This document shows positions 26,823 to 35,485 of a DNA stretch of 64,000 bases, piece by piece. Position numbers and translations under genes: made by a program. The stretch is from Myroides phaeus (lineage in GTDB: Bacteria > Bacteroidota > Bacteroidia > Flavobacteriales > Flavobacteriaceae). The notes under the pieces were generated by a model. It made no database searches and was not told the DNA's origin. It worked only from the letters and a program-made list of their open reading frames with translations. The first letter of the stretch is position 1. Each line of letters begins with the position of its first letter. The DNA is taken from assembly GCF_009799805.1 (NCBI RefSeq), contig NZ_CP047050.1, positions 2,494,001 through 2,558,000 of the forward strand, read 5' to 3'.

Positions 26823-26833
26823 TAATAATTAAA

Positions 26834-29464
26834 ATGGAAAAAAGAAACTTTAAACATATATTCTTACTTGCATTGTTTATGCTTTGTTCTGTTTTTTCAG
26901 TGCAAGCGCAACGTGGGGCAAGAATAACAAATGAAGTAACTGGTACAAAAGCGCCAAGCAACTTCGCTATTTTAGATCTTAGCAGTGCTGACAAAGGTTT
27001 TTTATTACCTCGTATGTCAACAGCGGAGAGAAATGCTATTAAAATTGATAAGAATACAAATAACGGATTAGCTATTTTTAATACAACAACAGATTGTATT
27101 GAATACTACAACCTTTCGTTAGATATGTGGATGAGCTTATGTGGGGATGATTTACCTGCTGAGTTTTCTATTCTACCTGTTCAATGTGATGATATTAAAA
27201 TTATTGGAGGGTATTATAAAGATGTTGTTTTAAATCAAACCAATGGTATCTTAATTAAAGTTACGGCTGCAACATCAGGTACTTACTCAATTTATGCAGA
27301 TTCTAAAAATGGTTATAGCTTTTCTCACCAAGGAAAATTTCCAGCTCCTGGAGTTTATACAATTTTCTTAAAAGCAGAGGGTAAACCAACAAATGGATAC
27401 GCTGCTGGAGCAAAGGGTGATGAAATAAAATTCCAACTAAACGGAGTTGTGAGCGACTGTGTGAAAAATATTTTTGTGGATACACAGTTACCTATCTATA
27501 CAATTACCGCTGTTAACACAATCGGTAAATACTTTTTGGGATTAGATGTTTCTGATAAAGAATACCTTAATCTTACTGTTAACGTAACAAGAGGCGGACA
27601 TTATGTAATTAAAACAAACACTGTAAATGGAGTATGGTTTGAAGGTGAAGGTGAATTTACAAGTACAACACAACAAACAGTTAAATTAGAGGCAAAAGGA
27701 AGACCTAATAAAGTTGGTAATTCTAATTTTGAAGTCTATGCTAACCCACAATATGCAAGTGGAAAGCCTACTAAAGCTGCTGAGGGTACTTATAACACAC
27801 CACAAGCAGAAATTAGCTTAGTTGATTGTGGAAACACGAAGTACTCTGAAGAAGCGGCACTTGGAGAAGCGCTAACACCGAATGCAACTATGACGGTAAA
27901 GGTTGATGTTAAAGCTCCTGGTACAGGTACTTTTTCGATGGTTGATAATTCAAGTAATATTTCTGTTCAATTTCAATCAGATGTAACAGAGTTTAAATTT
28001 GACCGAAATAAAACAAGTAATATACAAGAGGTAGACCTTAAAGTTGCTTCTAACAAAAGAACACCTGCTACTGCTGGAAATGTAACAATGACTGCTTGGG
28101 CAAGTGATGTTACTGAAACTGGAGGTTGTAAACCTATTATGCCAGTTATAATTAATAAAACAATTAAAGGAATTGAATTAAAAAGTAATTTCTTATATAA
28201 CAATACACCATATATTACTCCACGTACTGTTATGGCAACAAGTGGAAATAATAGATTTGAAGTGATTGTTAGTTTAGATGTTCCGACAGGTGGTACAACT
28301 ACTATGAAAACGAACACGGTGAATGGTATTTATTTTGAAGGTAGTCAGAATCTTACTGCAGGACAAAATAGAAAGATGACATTAGTAGCGAAAGGTACCT
28401 CTCTAACAGACTTACCAAATAAAGACGGTTTATTTACGCTTACTACTACTCATCCAGGTGGTAGAAAAGAAGAAACTAAATTTAATGTGGACTTCGTTTA
28501 TCGTCCAATGAATATTATGGGATATGGAAAATATACTGTTAATACAAATTTAACAAGTTCTACAAATAGTACTTATGCAAATATGATGTTAAGAAATACT
28601 GACTTATTTGGATGGAATGGAGTAGTCAGAGTTGCCGGTCTTAATATGTTAGATCAAGCAGGGACATATACAACTTCAATTAATAATCGTACTAATGCTG
28701 ATATGATGAAGTTTTTGCCAAATTCCGATATAGTTTTTATAAGTGGACAACAATCTAAAAATGCTGATAGATTAAAAGATATTTATAATGAAAATGTAAA
28801 AAGCAATTTAGTTTTAATTTATACTGAACGTTATAACTCGGCAACACCTTCCCAAATTAATTTTTATAAAGGAATGGAAAGCTATCTTGAGAATTTTGTT
28901 ACAATAACTCCTTACTTGTCTTCTATATCTCAATTAGATCATCAAGATGGATGGGTAATTCAATCAAAAAATAATATTAGTAAAAAACATGAAACTTTAT
29001 ATGATAATCGTTTCTTCTCAAAATACACTAAAGCTAATGAAAATATATTAAATACAAAGTTTGGTGGCTTAGATAGAAATAATGGAAACTATAGTTTTTC
29101 ACTATCAAAAACAAGTATTCCTAAGGGGTTCAGTGCCTTATACAGTCGTACTAATGATTCTAATGCAGTTACAGGTTTAATTCATAATACAATGGGAATT
29201 ATATTATTGTTTAATGAATCTCCTTTTATGGGGTCATCAAATAATACAAATTGGAATAGAGCTTCGATGAACAACCCTTTACAAACAACAAGGACACAAG
29301 AACAAAAAGTTTTGGACCTTCCTGCTATAAATGCTTACTATGGTATGTCAAATAACTCTCGTATTTCAACTCATAACTCATACCATTTCTTAAATATGGT
29401 ATATTGGGCTATTGATTATGCACAGGCTAATCAGGAAAATAAAGCTAAACCAACGAATCAATAA
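26834..29464 (+). CDS. Large secreted protein, paralogue of the preceding gene
   Basis: 876 residues, signal peptide to about residue 25 (SVQAQ). Residues 44-104 repeat the shared module (FAILDLSSADKGFLLPRMS, GLAIFNTTTDCIEYY, WMSLCG at the same residue numbers as in its neighbour). Ig-like repeats fill about 110-555, e.g. GGHYVIKTNTVNGVWFEGEG and TTTMKTNTVNGIYFEGSQN. The C-terminal domain (about 558-876) aligns in pattern with the neighbour (NSDIVFISG; LVLIYTERYN) and ends in YHFLNMVYWAIDYAQ, like YLFANLMAWAIEYRQ there. No type IX sorting domain is visible. Probably an adhesin or surface receptor; unproven. Confidence 0.8.
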   Translation: MEKRNFKHIFLLALFMLCSVFSVQAQRGARITNEVTGTKAPSNFAILDLSSADKGFLLPRMSTAERNAIKIDKNTNNGLAIFNTTTDCIEYYNLSLDMWMSLCGDDLPAEFSILPVQCDDIKIIGGYYKDVVLNQTNGILIKVTAATSGTYSIYADSKNGYSFSHQGKFPAPGVYTIFLKAEGKPTNGYAAGAKGDEIKFQLNGVVSDCVKNIFVDTQLPIYTITAVNTIGKYFLGLDVSDKEYLNLTVNVTRGGHYVIKTNTVNGVWFEGEGEFTSTTQQTVKLEAKGRPNKVGNSNFEVYANPQYASGKPTKAAEGTYNTPQAEISLVDCGNTKYSEEAALGEALTPNATMTVKVDVKAPGTGTFSMVDNSSNISVQFQSDVTEFKFDRNKTSNIQEVDLKVASNKRTPATAGNVTMTAWASDVTETGGCKPIMPVIINKTIKGIELKSNFLYNNTPYITPRTVMATSGNNRFEVIVSLDVPTGGTTTMKTNTVNGIYFEGSQNLTAGQNRKMTLVAKGTSLTDLPNKDGLFTLTTTHPGGRKEETKFNVDFVYRPMNIMGYGKYTVNTNLTSSTNSTYANMMLRNTDLFGWNGVVRVAGLNMLDQAGTYTTSINNRTNADMMKFLPNSDIVFISGQQSKNADRLKDIYNENVKSNLVLIYTERYNSATPSQINFYKGMESYLENFVTITPYLSSISQLDHQDGWVIQSKNNISKKHETLYDNRFFSKYTKANENILNTKFGGLDRNNGNYSFSLSKTSIPKGFSALYSRTNDSNAVTGLIHNTMGIILLFNESPFMGSSNNTNWNRASMNNPLQTTRTQEQKVLDLPAINAYYGMSNNSRISTHNSYHFLNMVYWAIDYAQANQENKAKPTNQ

Positions 29465-29485
29465 AACTTAAACTAAGTATAACAA

Positions 29486-29520
29486 AACCCCTTAAGGATA
29501 TCCTTGAGGGGTTATTTTTT
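29486..29520 (+). terminator. Terminator of the surface-protein cluster
   Basis: AACCCCTTAAGGA pairs with TCCTTGAGGGGTT (one G-U), followed by a T run. Lies 20 bp after the stop codon. The gap from here to 29671 holds nothing I recognise. Confidence 0.85.
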
Positions 29521-29671
29521 TGCTATTAATTACACTATTGTAATCACTGAAAAACTATGTAGCCTATATCGACTAAGCTTCTTACATATGTTTATAATTT
29601 GTTTGCTATAGGTTGTAAACACAACTAATAGAAATGCTTTTTAGCTAATAGCAGGAGGGAGGTATAGACAT

Positions 29672-29704
29672 AAAAAAATCGGAGCCACCCTAAGGCGACT
29701 CCGA
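29672..29704 (-). terminator. Terminator of clpB
   Basis: On the minus strand CGGAGTCGCC pairs with GGTGGCTCCG (two G-U pairs) around loop TTAG, followed by seven T. Lies 36 bp after the clpB stop codon. Confidence 0.85.
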
Positions 29705-29739
29705 CTAATCAAATTATAACTAACTACTCTTTTATATTT

Positions 29740-32331
29740 TTAAACCTCTTGGTTTCTGAATACTAACTCGTTGTTGAAAGCATCTAATAAAATCATACTA
29801 TCTGCTTTTACTTTACCAGCTAATATCTCTTTAGACAAGCGGTTTAATACTTCGCGTTGTACAACACGTTTTACAGGACGAGCTCCAAACTCTGGTTCAA
29901 AACCTTTACTTGCTAAGAACTCTTTAGCCTCAGCTGTAGCTTCCATATGAATGTTTTGTTGTTGTAACATTTTAAACACTCCCTGTAATTGTATATCTAC
30001 AATAGACAAGATGTTATCTTTACTCAATGGAGTAAACATTACTACCTCATCAATACGGTTTAAGAACTCTGGGCGTACAGTTTGTTTCAACTCGTTTAAA
30101 ACACCTTCTTTTGCTTCTTCTGAAGCTTGTTCTATATTAGAGATATTCTCAAATTTCTCTTGTATAATATGACTACCCATATTAGAAGTCATAATGATAA
30201 TGGTGTTTTTAAAGTCTGCTAAACGGCCTTTATTATCTGTTAAACGTCCTTCATCTAATACTTGTAATAAGATATTAAACGTATCTGGGTGCGCTTTTTC
30301 AATCTCATCTAATAAGACTACAGAATACGGTTTTCTACGAACAGCCTCTGTTAATTGTCCTCCTTCATCATATCCTACGTATCCTGGAGGCGCTCCAACT
30401 AATCTACTTACGCTATGACGCTCACCATACTCACTCATATCAATACGAGTCATTGCATTTTCATCGTCAAATAAGTACACTGCTAAAGCTTTTGCCAACT
30501 CCGTTTTACCAACCCCAGTAGTACCTAAGAATAGGAACGAACCAATTGGTTTTTTAGGATCTTGTAGTCCAGCGCGACTTCTACGTACAGCATCACTAAT
30601 CGCTTCAATTGCTTCTTCTTGTCCTACAACGCGTTTGTGTAACTCAGTTTCTAAGTGAAGTAATTTCTCTCTTTCACTTTGCAACATTTTTGTTACAGGA
30701 ACACCAGTCCATTTAGCAACAACTTCAGCAATATGATCACTTGTAACTTCCTCTTTAATAAGCGAGTGTCCACTTTGATTAGCTTCTACTTGTTTTTGAG
30801 CAGCATCAAGTTTCTCTTGTGCGTCTTTGATCTTACCATAGCGCAATTCAGCAACTTTTCCGTAATCACCTTCACGTTCAGCTTTTTCAGCTTCTAACTT
30901 GTAAGTCTCTATTTCTTGTTTGATAGTTTGCACTTGATCAACAACCTCTTTTTCAGATTGCCATTTAGTGAAAATATCATTTCTTTCTTCTTTTAAGTTG
31001 GCAACTTCAAGTCCTAATGATTTTAATTTATCTTCATCATTTTCTCTTTTAATTGCTTCAATCTCAATTTCCAACTGCATAATCTTACGGTCAAGAGCAT
31101 CTAATTCCTCTGGTTTAGAGTTAATCTCCATTCTCAACTTAGCTGCTGCCTCATCCATTAAGTCAATAGCTTTGTCTGGTAAGAAACGGTTAGTAATATA
31201 TCGCTCAGACAAGTTTACTGCTGCAATAATCGCTTCGTCTTTGATACGCACTTTGTGGTGAGCTTCATATTTCTCTTTAATACCACGTAAGATAGAGATA
31301 GCGCTCTCTGTATCTGGTTCGTCTACAATTACTTTTTGGAAACGACGTTCTAATGCTTTGTCTTTTTCAAAATACTTTTGATACTCGTCTAAAGTTGTTG
31401 CTCCAATCGAACGAAGTTCTCCTCTTGCTAAAGCAGGTTTTAAGATGTTTGCAGCATCCATAGCTCCGTCACCACCACCAGCACCTACAAGAGTGTGAAT
31501 CTCATCAATAAACAAGATTATGTTTCCTTCTGCTGAAGTAACTTCTTTAACTACCGCTTTTAAACGCTCTTCAAATTCACCTTTATACTTAGCACCAGCA
31601 ATCAAAGCCCCCATATCTAATGAGAAGATCTGTTTATCTTTTAAGTTGTCTGGCACGTCTTGTTGTACAATACGGTGTGCTAATCCTTCTGCAATAGCAG
31701 TTTTACCAACACCTGGCTCACCAATTAACATTGGGTTGTTTTTAGTACGGCGACTCAAAATTTGCAATACACGTCTAATTTCTTCATCACGACCAATTAC
31801 AGGGTCTAATTTCCCTTCGTTAGCCAACTGTGTTAAATTATTCGCATACTTATTTAAAGAGTTGTAAGTCTCTTCAGCAGAAGCAGAGGTAACTCTTGCT
31901 CCATTTCTGATTTCGTTAATTGCCGCTTCTAATTGTTTTTCTGTTACTCCTTGATCTTTTAAGATTTGAGCAACACGACTTCTCGATTTAAAGATGGCTA
32001 AGATTAAGTGTTCGATTGAAACAAACTCATCTTTCATCTTTGTAGCAATGGCTTGTGCTTCTGTAAGAGCAGTACCTGCTTCACGAGACAAACCTATATC
32101 TGCACCTGATACTTTTGGAAAGTTTTGGATAGTAGCATCTAAAACTGATTTAAAAGTATCAACGTTTATGTTTAATTTTTTTAAGATGAAAGGTGTTACG
32201 TTTTCATCCACTTCCATGATAGCTTTGAAAATGTGTTCATTCTCAATTTGCTGTTGCCCTAAACCCTGTACGATAACTTGCGCACGTTGTAGAGCCTCTT
32301 GTGATTTTATTGTAAAATTATTTAAGTTCAT
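29740..32331 (-). CDS. clpB: ATP-dependent disaggregase chaperone ClpB
   Basis: 863 residues, typical ClpB length. Works with DnaK to rescue aggregated proteins. Order: Clp N-domain (1-145), AAA-1 with GEPGVGKT near residue 205, the long coiled-coil middle domain (about 405-525) that separates ClpB from ClpA/ClpC, AAA-2 with GTTGVGKT near 605 and ending in the small D2 domain ([19 protein letters not shown]). No ClpP-binding loop is apparent. No CIRCE-type inverted repeat upstream, so heat regulation is not visible. Confidence 0.97.
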   Translation of the reverse strand: MNLNNFTIKSQEALQRAQVIVQGLGQQQIENEHIFKAIMEVDENVTPFILKKLNINVDTFKSVLDATIQNFPKVSGADIGLSREAGTALTEAQAIATKMKDEFVSIEHLILAIFKSRSRVAQILKDQGVTEKQLEAAINEIRNGARVTSASAEETYNSLNKYANNLTQLANEGKLDPVIGRDEEIRRVLQILSRRTKNNPMLIGEPGVGKTAIAEGLAHRIVQQDVPDNLKDKQIFSLDMGALIAGAKYKGEFEERLKAVVKEVTSAEGNIILFIDEIHTLVGAGGGDGAMDAANILKPALARGELRSIGATTLDEYQKYFEKDKALERRFQKVIVDEPDTESAISILRGIKEKYEAHHKVRIKDEAIIAAVNLSERYITNRFLPDKAIDLMDEAAAKLRMEINSKPEELDALDRKIMQLEIEIEAIKRENDEDKLKSLGLEVANLKEERNDIFTKWQSEKEVVDQVQTIKQEIETYKLEAEKAEREGDYGKVAELRYGKIKDAQEKLDAAQKQVEANQSGHSLIKEEVTSDHIAEVVAKWTGVPVTKMLQSEREKLLHLETELHKRVVGQEEAIEAISDAVRRSRAGLQDPKKPIGSFLFLGTTGVGKTELAKALAVYLFDDENAMTRIDMSEYGERHSVSRLVGAPPGYVGYDEGGQLTEAVRRKPYSVVLLDEIEKAHPDTFNILLQVLDEGRLTDNKGRLADFKNTIIIMTSNMGSHIIQEKFENISNIEQASEEAKEGVLNELKQTVRPEFLNRIDEVVMFTPLSKDNILSIVDIQLQGVFKMLQQQNIHMEATAEAKEFLASKGFEPEFGARPVKRVVQREVLNRLSKEILAGKVKADSMILLDAFNNELVFRNQEV

Positions 32332-32487
32332 TTGTGTAATATTTTTGGTTGTTTAGTGATAGTCAATTTATGTTCCAAAGTAGTTGTTGCGACTTTTTGT
32401 CAATAATTTTCTTATTTGGAGTGGTTATTGATGTCAAAAAGTCATAATTTAGCCCTTATTATACTAAAACAGATAACATTTTGTCTT

Positions 32488-32826
32488 ATGAACTGGATTC
32501 AACTTACAGAAAGTACACAAATAGAGGACCTAATCAAACAGTCTGAAGAGAAGGCTGTAGTTATTTTTAAAAGTAGCAACAGATGCTATATTAGTAAATT
32601 TGCTTTAAAAAACTTTGAAAGTAGTTTTACTAATCCAACAGAAGCGCCTTGCTATATGGTAGATGTAGTAGCTAATCGCTTGGTGTCAATGGAGATTGCT
32701 GATAAGTTTCAGATTCACCATGAATCACCACAGCTTTTGATTATCTCTAAAGGAAAAGCTGTATTCCACACTTCTCATGAGAGTATAGATGGAAAGGATA
32801 CAGAGAAATTATTGTTGCGTTTATAA
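32488..32826 (+). CDS. brxC: Monothiol bacilliredoxin, BrxC/YtxJ family
   Basis: 112 residues, thioredoxin-like fold. FKSSNRCYISKFAL carries a single active Cys (Cys33), as in Bacillus YtxJ/BrxC, which removes bacillithiol from S-bacillithiolated proteins. This implies bacillithiol as low-molecular-weight thiol, known in many Bacteroidota. A frame open from 32416 would add 24 residues; the ATG at 32488 matches the family start (MNWIQLTES). Convergent with the next gene and sharing its terminator. Confidence 0.88.
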   Translation: MNWIQLTESTQIEDLIKQSEEKAVVIFKSSNRCYISKFALKNFESSFTNPTEAPCYMVDVVANRLVSMEIADKFQIHHESPQLLIISKGKAVFHTSHESIDGKDTEKLLLRL

Positions 32827-32842
32827 TCGCTATTACAATAGT

Positions 32843-32874
32843 AAAAGAGGCCAGAATAATATCTGGCCTCTTTT
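32843..32874 (+). terminator. Bidirectional terminator after brxC
   Basis: Perfect 13-bp inverted repeat AAAAGAGGCCAGA with complement, 6-base loop. Serves both the plus-strand brxC and the minus-strand gene at 32883-33425. Confidence 0.88.
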
Positions 32875-32882
32875 ATTTAATA

Positions 32883-33425
32883 TTATTCTATTTTTTGGTA
32901 ATTCAAGTCGATAGATGATACAATCTTTGCATTGGGACTATATTCACTTGATTGGATAGTTTCTACTACAGCAGTAGCTAATACTTCTGCTTGTTTCATA
33001 TCTTCAGCTTCTTTAGCAACTGTTCCTTCAATAGCAATACCATCAATATCTATTTCTTTTTCCCCCGTATTACTCACCTCAAATATTCTAAGTAGTCCGA
33101 CAGCAAAAGAGTTGTCATCGTGGAACTTTATATCAGAAACGAGAATCTCTTTGTTTTTACTATCAATCTGCGTAGCAAAAGTTACGCTCTTAAAACTGTT
33201 TGCTTCTCTTTCAAGTTCAACGAACTTAATAAGTTGTTTATACACTTCTTCAAACTTTTGAAGGTTAGCTTCGCTTCCTAAGTCAGTACCTGTATAAGCG
33301 ATTTTAAATTGTTTCGTTTTAATTGGCTTAACAGATTCGATACTTGTTGAAAGACTTGTATTGTTAGCATACACCATACTTAAAGTAGAGCATAAGCACA
33401 TAACTGTGATCATTAATTTTTTCAT
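32883..33425 (-). CDS. Secreted protein of unknown function
   Basis: 180 residues. Signal peptide to about residue 20 (CLCSTLSMVYANN), so periplasmic or exported. The rest is mixed, beta-rich, with VTFATQIDSKNKEILVSDI and a duplicated acidic stretch; no Cys in the mature part and no recognised domain. It stands alone on the minus strand between brxC and the DsrE-like gene. Confidence 0.7.
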   Translation of the reverse strand: MKKLMITVMCLCSTLSMVYANNTSLSTSIESVKPIKTKQFKIAYTGTDLGSEANLQKFEEVYKQLIKFVELEREANSFKSVTFATQIDSKNKEILVSDIKFHDDNSFAVGLLRIFEVSNTGEKEIDIDGIAIEGTVAKEAEDMKQAEVLATAVVETIQSSEYSPNAKIVSSIDLNYQKIE

Positions 33426-33486
33426 AAATAGCTGATTTTTAGATTTTTTGTTATCTCTAATTTACGAAAAACTAACCACAAAGCAT

Positions 33487-33523
33487 AAAAAAAGAGATTC
33501 CTTTATCAGAAATCTCTTTTTAT
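33487..33523 (-). terminator. Terminator of the DsrE-like gene
   Basis: AAAAGAGATT and its complement at 33490-33499 and 33511-33520, with a T run in the minus direction. Lies about 55 bp beyond the DsrE-like stop codon. Confidence 0.75.
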
Positions 33524-33576
33524 ACTACATAATTTATGTGTTCACAGTTATGGAAAGTACTGCTATTAAATCAAAG

Positions 33577-34014
33577 TTAAATTGACAATGTATTGTAATT
33601 TTTCTCGTTTAATTGGAACATGTATTTATGAGCATTAGGTGTACCTATAAAGTACGAAGGCAAGTCTTTCATGTCTACACCGTAAACCTTTAAAGCAAAC
33701 TCACACACTACTAATTTGATTCCTGCTTTATTAGCAGCATCAAATTCAGCGCGGAATTCTTTATTGTGAAGTTCTTGTACCATTTGCCCCATAATTACAA
33801 TTTCGAAGTCAACTTTAGGATTGGCTTGTTTCATTTCTGACGCAGTCATGATAGAAGCACGTAAGTTTTTTATTGACTGAACAAGAATAGCAAACTTTTC
33901 CCCTTTTGTTTCTTGAAACAAAACACTCTCTGAATTGTTAGTTGTCATTGGCGCTGCATACGTAGCTGCGTTTGCTGATAAAACTAAAGCGAAGGCTAAC
34001 ACTATTTTTTTCAT
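33577..34014 (-). CDS. Periplasmic DsrE-like family protein
   Basis: 145 residues from the ATG at 34014. Signal peptide of about 22 residues (LSANAATYAAP). The mature part has the DsrE/DsrF-like fold pattern: KFAILVQSIKNLRASI, FEIVIMGQMVQEL and GIKLVVCEFALKVYGVD with one Cys (in VVCEFAL), the place where DsrE proteins hold their active Cys. Role in sulfur or thiol relay is inferred. A longer frame starts at 34086 but would begin inside the upstream regulatory palindrome. Divergent from the small membrane protein at 34205, with matching operator sites. Confidence 0.82.
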   Translation of the reverse strand: MKKIVLAFALVLSANAATYAAPMTTNNSESVLFQETKGEKFAILVQSIKNLRASIMTASEMKQANPKVDFEIVIMGQMVQELHNKEFRAEFDAANKAGIKLVVCEFALKVYGVDMKDLPSYFIGTPNAHKYMFQLNEKNYNTLSI

Positions 34015-34049
34015 ACCTAATAAATTATTTTTTGTTATTAAATCTGAAG

Positions 34050-34057
34050 CGAAAATA
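34050..34057 (-). promoter_or_regulatory. -7 promoter element of the DsrE-like gene
   Basis: TATTTTCG on the minus strand differs by one base from TAnnTTTG. Its upstream edge is 29.5 bp from the centre of the palindrome at 34080-34093, the same distance as at the opposite promoter. Confidence 0.5.
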
Positions 34058-34079
34058 GAGTAGTATTTATGCCTTGGCA

Positions 34080-34093
34080 GTAACAATTGTTAC
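34080..34093. promoter_or_regulatory. CRP/FNR-type operator, site 1
   Basis: GTAACAATTGTTAC, a perfect 14-bp palindrome of the GTnAC-like half-site type used by CRP/FNR superfamily regulators. It centres about 43 bp upstream of the expected transcription start of the DsrE-like gene, the class II activator position. Confidence 0.65.
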
Positions 34094-34137
34094 ACAAAGG
34101 TGTTATTTGCTGTATTATCTCTTTTAAATAGGGCAGT

Positions 34138-34151
34138 GTAACTATTGTTAC
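34138..34151. promoter_or_regulatory. CRP/FNR-type operator, site 2
   Basis: GTAACTATTGTTAC, 13 of 14 bases identical to site 1, 58 bp from it. It centres about 42 bp upstream of the expected start of the gene at 34205. Confidence 0.65.
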
Positions 34152-34173
34152 TTTAACTAAAAGAATAGAAATG

Positions 34174-34181
34174 TATGTTTG
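34174..34181 (+). promoter_or_regulatory. -7 promoter element of the small membrane protein gene
   Basis: TATGTTTG fits TAnnTTTG; 24 bp before the ATG at 34205 and 29.5 bp from the centre of operator site 2. Confidence 0.6.
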
Positions 34182-34204
34182 TATCATTATTAAAATGATA
34201 GAAG

Positions 34205-34390
34205 ATGAATAAGATAATAGGTTATTTTAAGAAGTGGACTCCAATGAGATGGGTGAGATTAGGTCTTGCTGTTTTACTAATTTTTCAAGCGATAGATGCA
34301 CAACTTTGGGTGCTTGCAATCCCTGCTGTGTACTTATTATTACAAGCTTTCTTTAACTTCGGATGTAAAAACGACTCTTGCAAGATATAA
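34205..34390 (+). CDS. Small membrane protein (DUF2892/YgaP-like) with C-terminal cysteines
   Basis: 61 residues: an amphipathic start (FKKWTPMRWVRL), two hydrophobic segments (about 18-33 and 36-50), then FGCKNDSCKI with two Cys. It resembles the small inner-membrane proteins of Bacteroidota related to DUF2892/YgaP membrane parts, often found near rhodaneses and other sulfur-handling genes. Divergent from the DsrE-like gene with a shared pair of operator sites, which suggests joint regulation by a redox or nitric oxide sensor (inference). Confidence 0.75.
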   Translation: MNKIIGYFKKWTPMRWVRLGLAVLLIFQAIDAQLWVLAIPAVYLLLQAFFNFGCKNDSCKI

Positions 34391-34437
34391 CTATCTGATT
34401 TAGTTGCAGTTGTTAGTCAAAACTTTTTTGTGTTAAA

Positions 34438-34470
34438 AAATATAAGATGTCCTTTGTTTAATTACTTTTG
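34438..34470 (+). promoter_or_regulatory. Promoter of the lipoprotein gene at 34500
   Basis: TTG at 34438-34440 and TACTTTTG at 34463-34470, 22 bp apart, fit TTG-N(17-23)-TAnnTTTG. Confidence 0.55.
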
Positions 34471-34499
34471 ACGCCACTTTTATAACATAATAAAATTAC

Positions 34500-35429
34500 A
34501 TGAAAAGAAGATTACTTTACTCAACTATCACAATGGCAGGTTTGCTGTCTTTTTATAGTTGTAAAAACAAACAAGAAGATCAACCTGTTACTATAGTTCC
34601 CCAAACAACGGAAGAAGTTATTGATACAAATGAAGAAATTACTTTCAATAATTTAGGTGAAGATGAAGATGGGTTTGAACACTATAGTGTTTTAAGTGGT
34701 TTTGAAAATATGAAGGAATATCCTAAACATTATGATTTCAAAACAAAAATGATTACTCCAGGTACCTTCCACAGTGATGAAGTTCCGACTGAGGTAAACG
34801 AAATCAAATGGTACGGACTATATAAAGATACGGATCAAGCTTATAAAATTACGGAGGCAAAACCTGAAGTAAGCCAAGTGTTTGACCCTGTTTTAGATGA
34901 GGATGGAGAAATGACAGGAGTAGAGGTGGCTCAAAGTCAAGAGAAACCTTTCTTAGCCTTTGTAGAAAGTAATATAGACTTAACTACTTCAGCTATTGAA
35001 ACGGCTACTTTACCGAGTTATATCTACCCAGGAGAAAAAGTACAATTCACTTATAAAGGTAAAGAATATACACTTTTTGCAACAGGAACACGTAAATCAA
35101 GTGGTATTTCAGAACAAGATATACAAGAGTCTATTGTAAACGGATTTGAGATGCCTAAATTTTATGTGAAAGACTATACACTTCGTTTAGAGGTAAAAGA
35201 CACAGAAATGAAGAATGAGATTGTCTTGTTATCACAAAAGTTTTTTGAAGAAGGTGTAGTTCCTAAGATTATGTTTGGAGGAGATATAAACAATGATAAT
35301 GTAGTTGACTTAATCTTAGATACAGCAACGCATTACAACGTATCAAGACCAACCTTATACTTGTCTAAACAAAACCAAAATCAAGTAACATTAAAACCAG
35401 TAGCAGCACACGAAACTGTTGGTTGTTAA
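34500..35429 (+). CDS. Lipoprotein of unknown function
   Basis: 309 residues. A lipoprotein signal ends with FYSC (Cys about residue 21), followed by an acidic linker. The body has no known catalytic motif; GGDINNDNVVDLILDTATHY near residues 260-279 looks like a calcium-binding or FG-GAP-type loop of the sort found in Bacteroidota surface proteins, in keeping with the final sentence-like repeat of Asp/Asn. I do not recognise the family. Monocistronic, with its own promoter and terminator. Confidence 0.75.
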   Translation: MKRRLLYSTITMAGLLSFYSCKNKQEDQPVTIVPQTTEEVIDTNEEITFNNLGEDEDGFEHYSVLSGFENMKEYPKHYDFKTKMITPGTFHSDEVPTEVNEIKWYGLYKDTDQAYKITEAKPEVSQVFDPVLDEDGEMTGVEVAQSQEKPFLAFVESNIDLTTSAIETATLPSYIYPGEKVQFTYKGKEYTLFATGTRKSSGISEQDIQESIVNGFEMPKFYVKDYTLRLEVKDTEMKNEIVLLSQKFFEEGVVPKIMFGGDINNDNVVDLILDTATHYNVSRPTLYLSKQNQNQVTLKPVAAHETVGC

Positions 35430-35433
35430 ACAT

Positions 35434-35476
35434 AAAAAAACTCCTTATAAGTAAATTTATAAGGAGTTTTTCTTTT
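35434..35476 (+). terminator. Bidirectional terminator between lipoprotein gene and fahA
   Basis: AAAAACTCCTTATA and complement around a short AT loop, with A and T runs on both flanks. The two genes converge here. Confidence 0.85.
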
Positions 35477-35485
35477 TATAGTTAA

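Noticed and set aside
22854..29464. A prophage tail-fibre region.
   Set aside because: No other phage genes are present; the tail-fibre-like ending is common in chromosomal Bacteroidota surface proteins.
29521..29671. Possible small RNA between the surface-protein terminator and the clpB terminator.
   Set aside because: No promoter element or stable fold beyond the two terminators.
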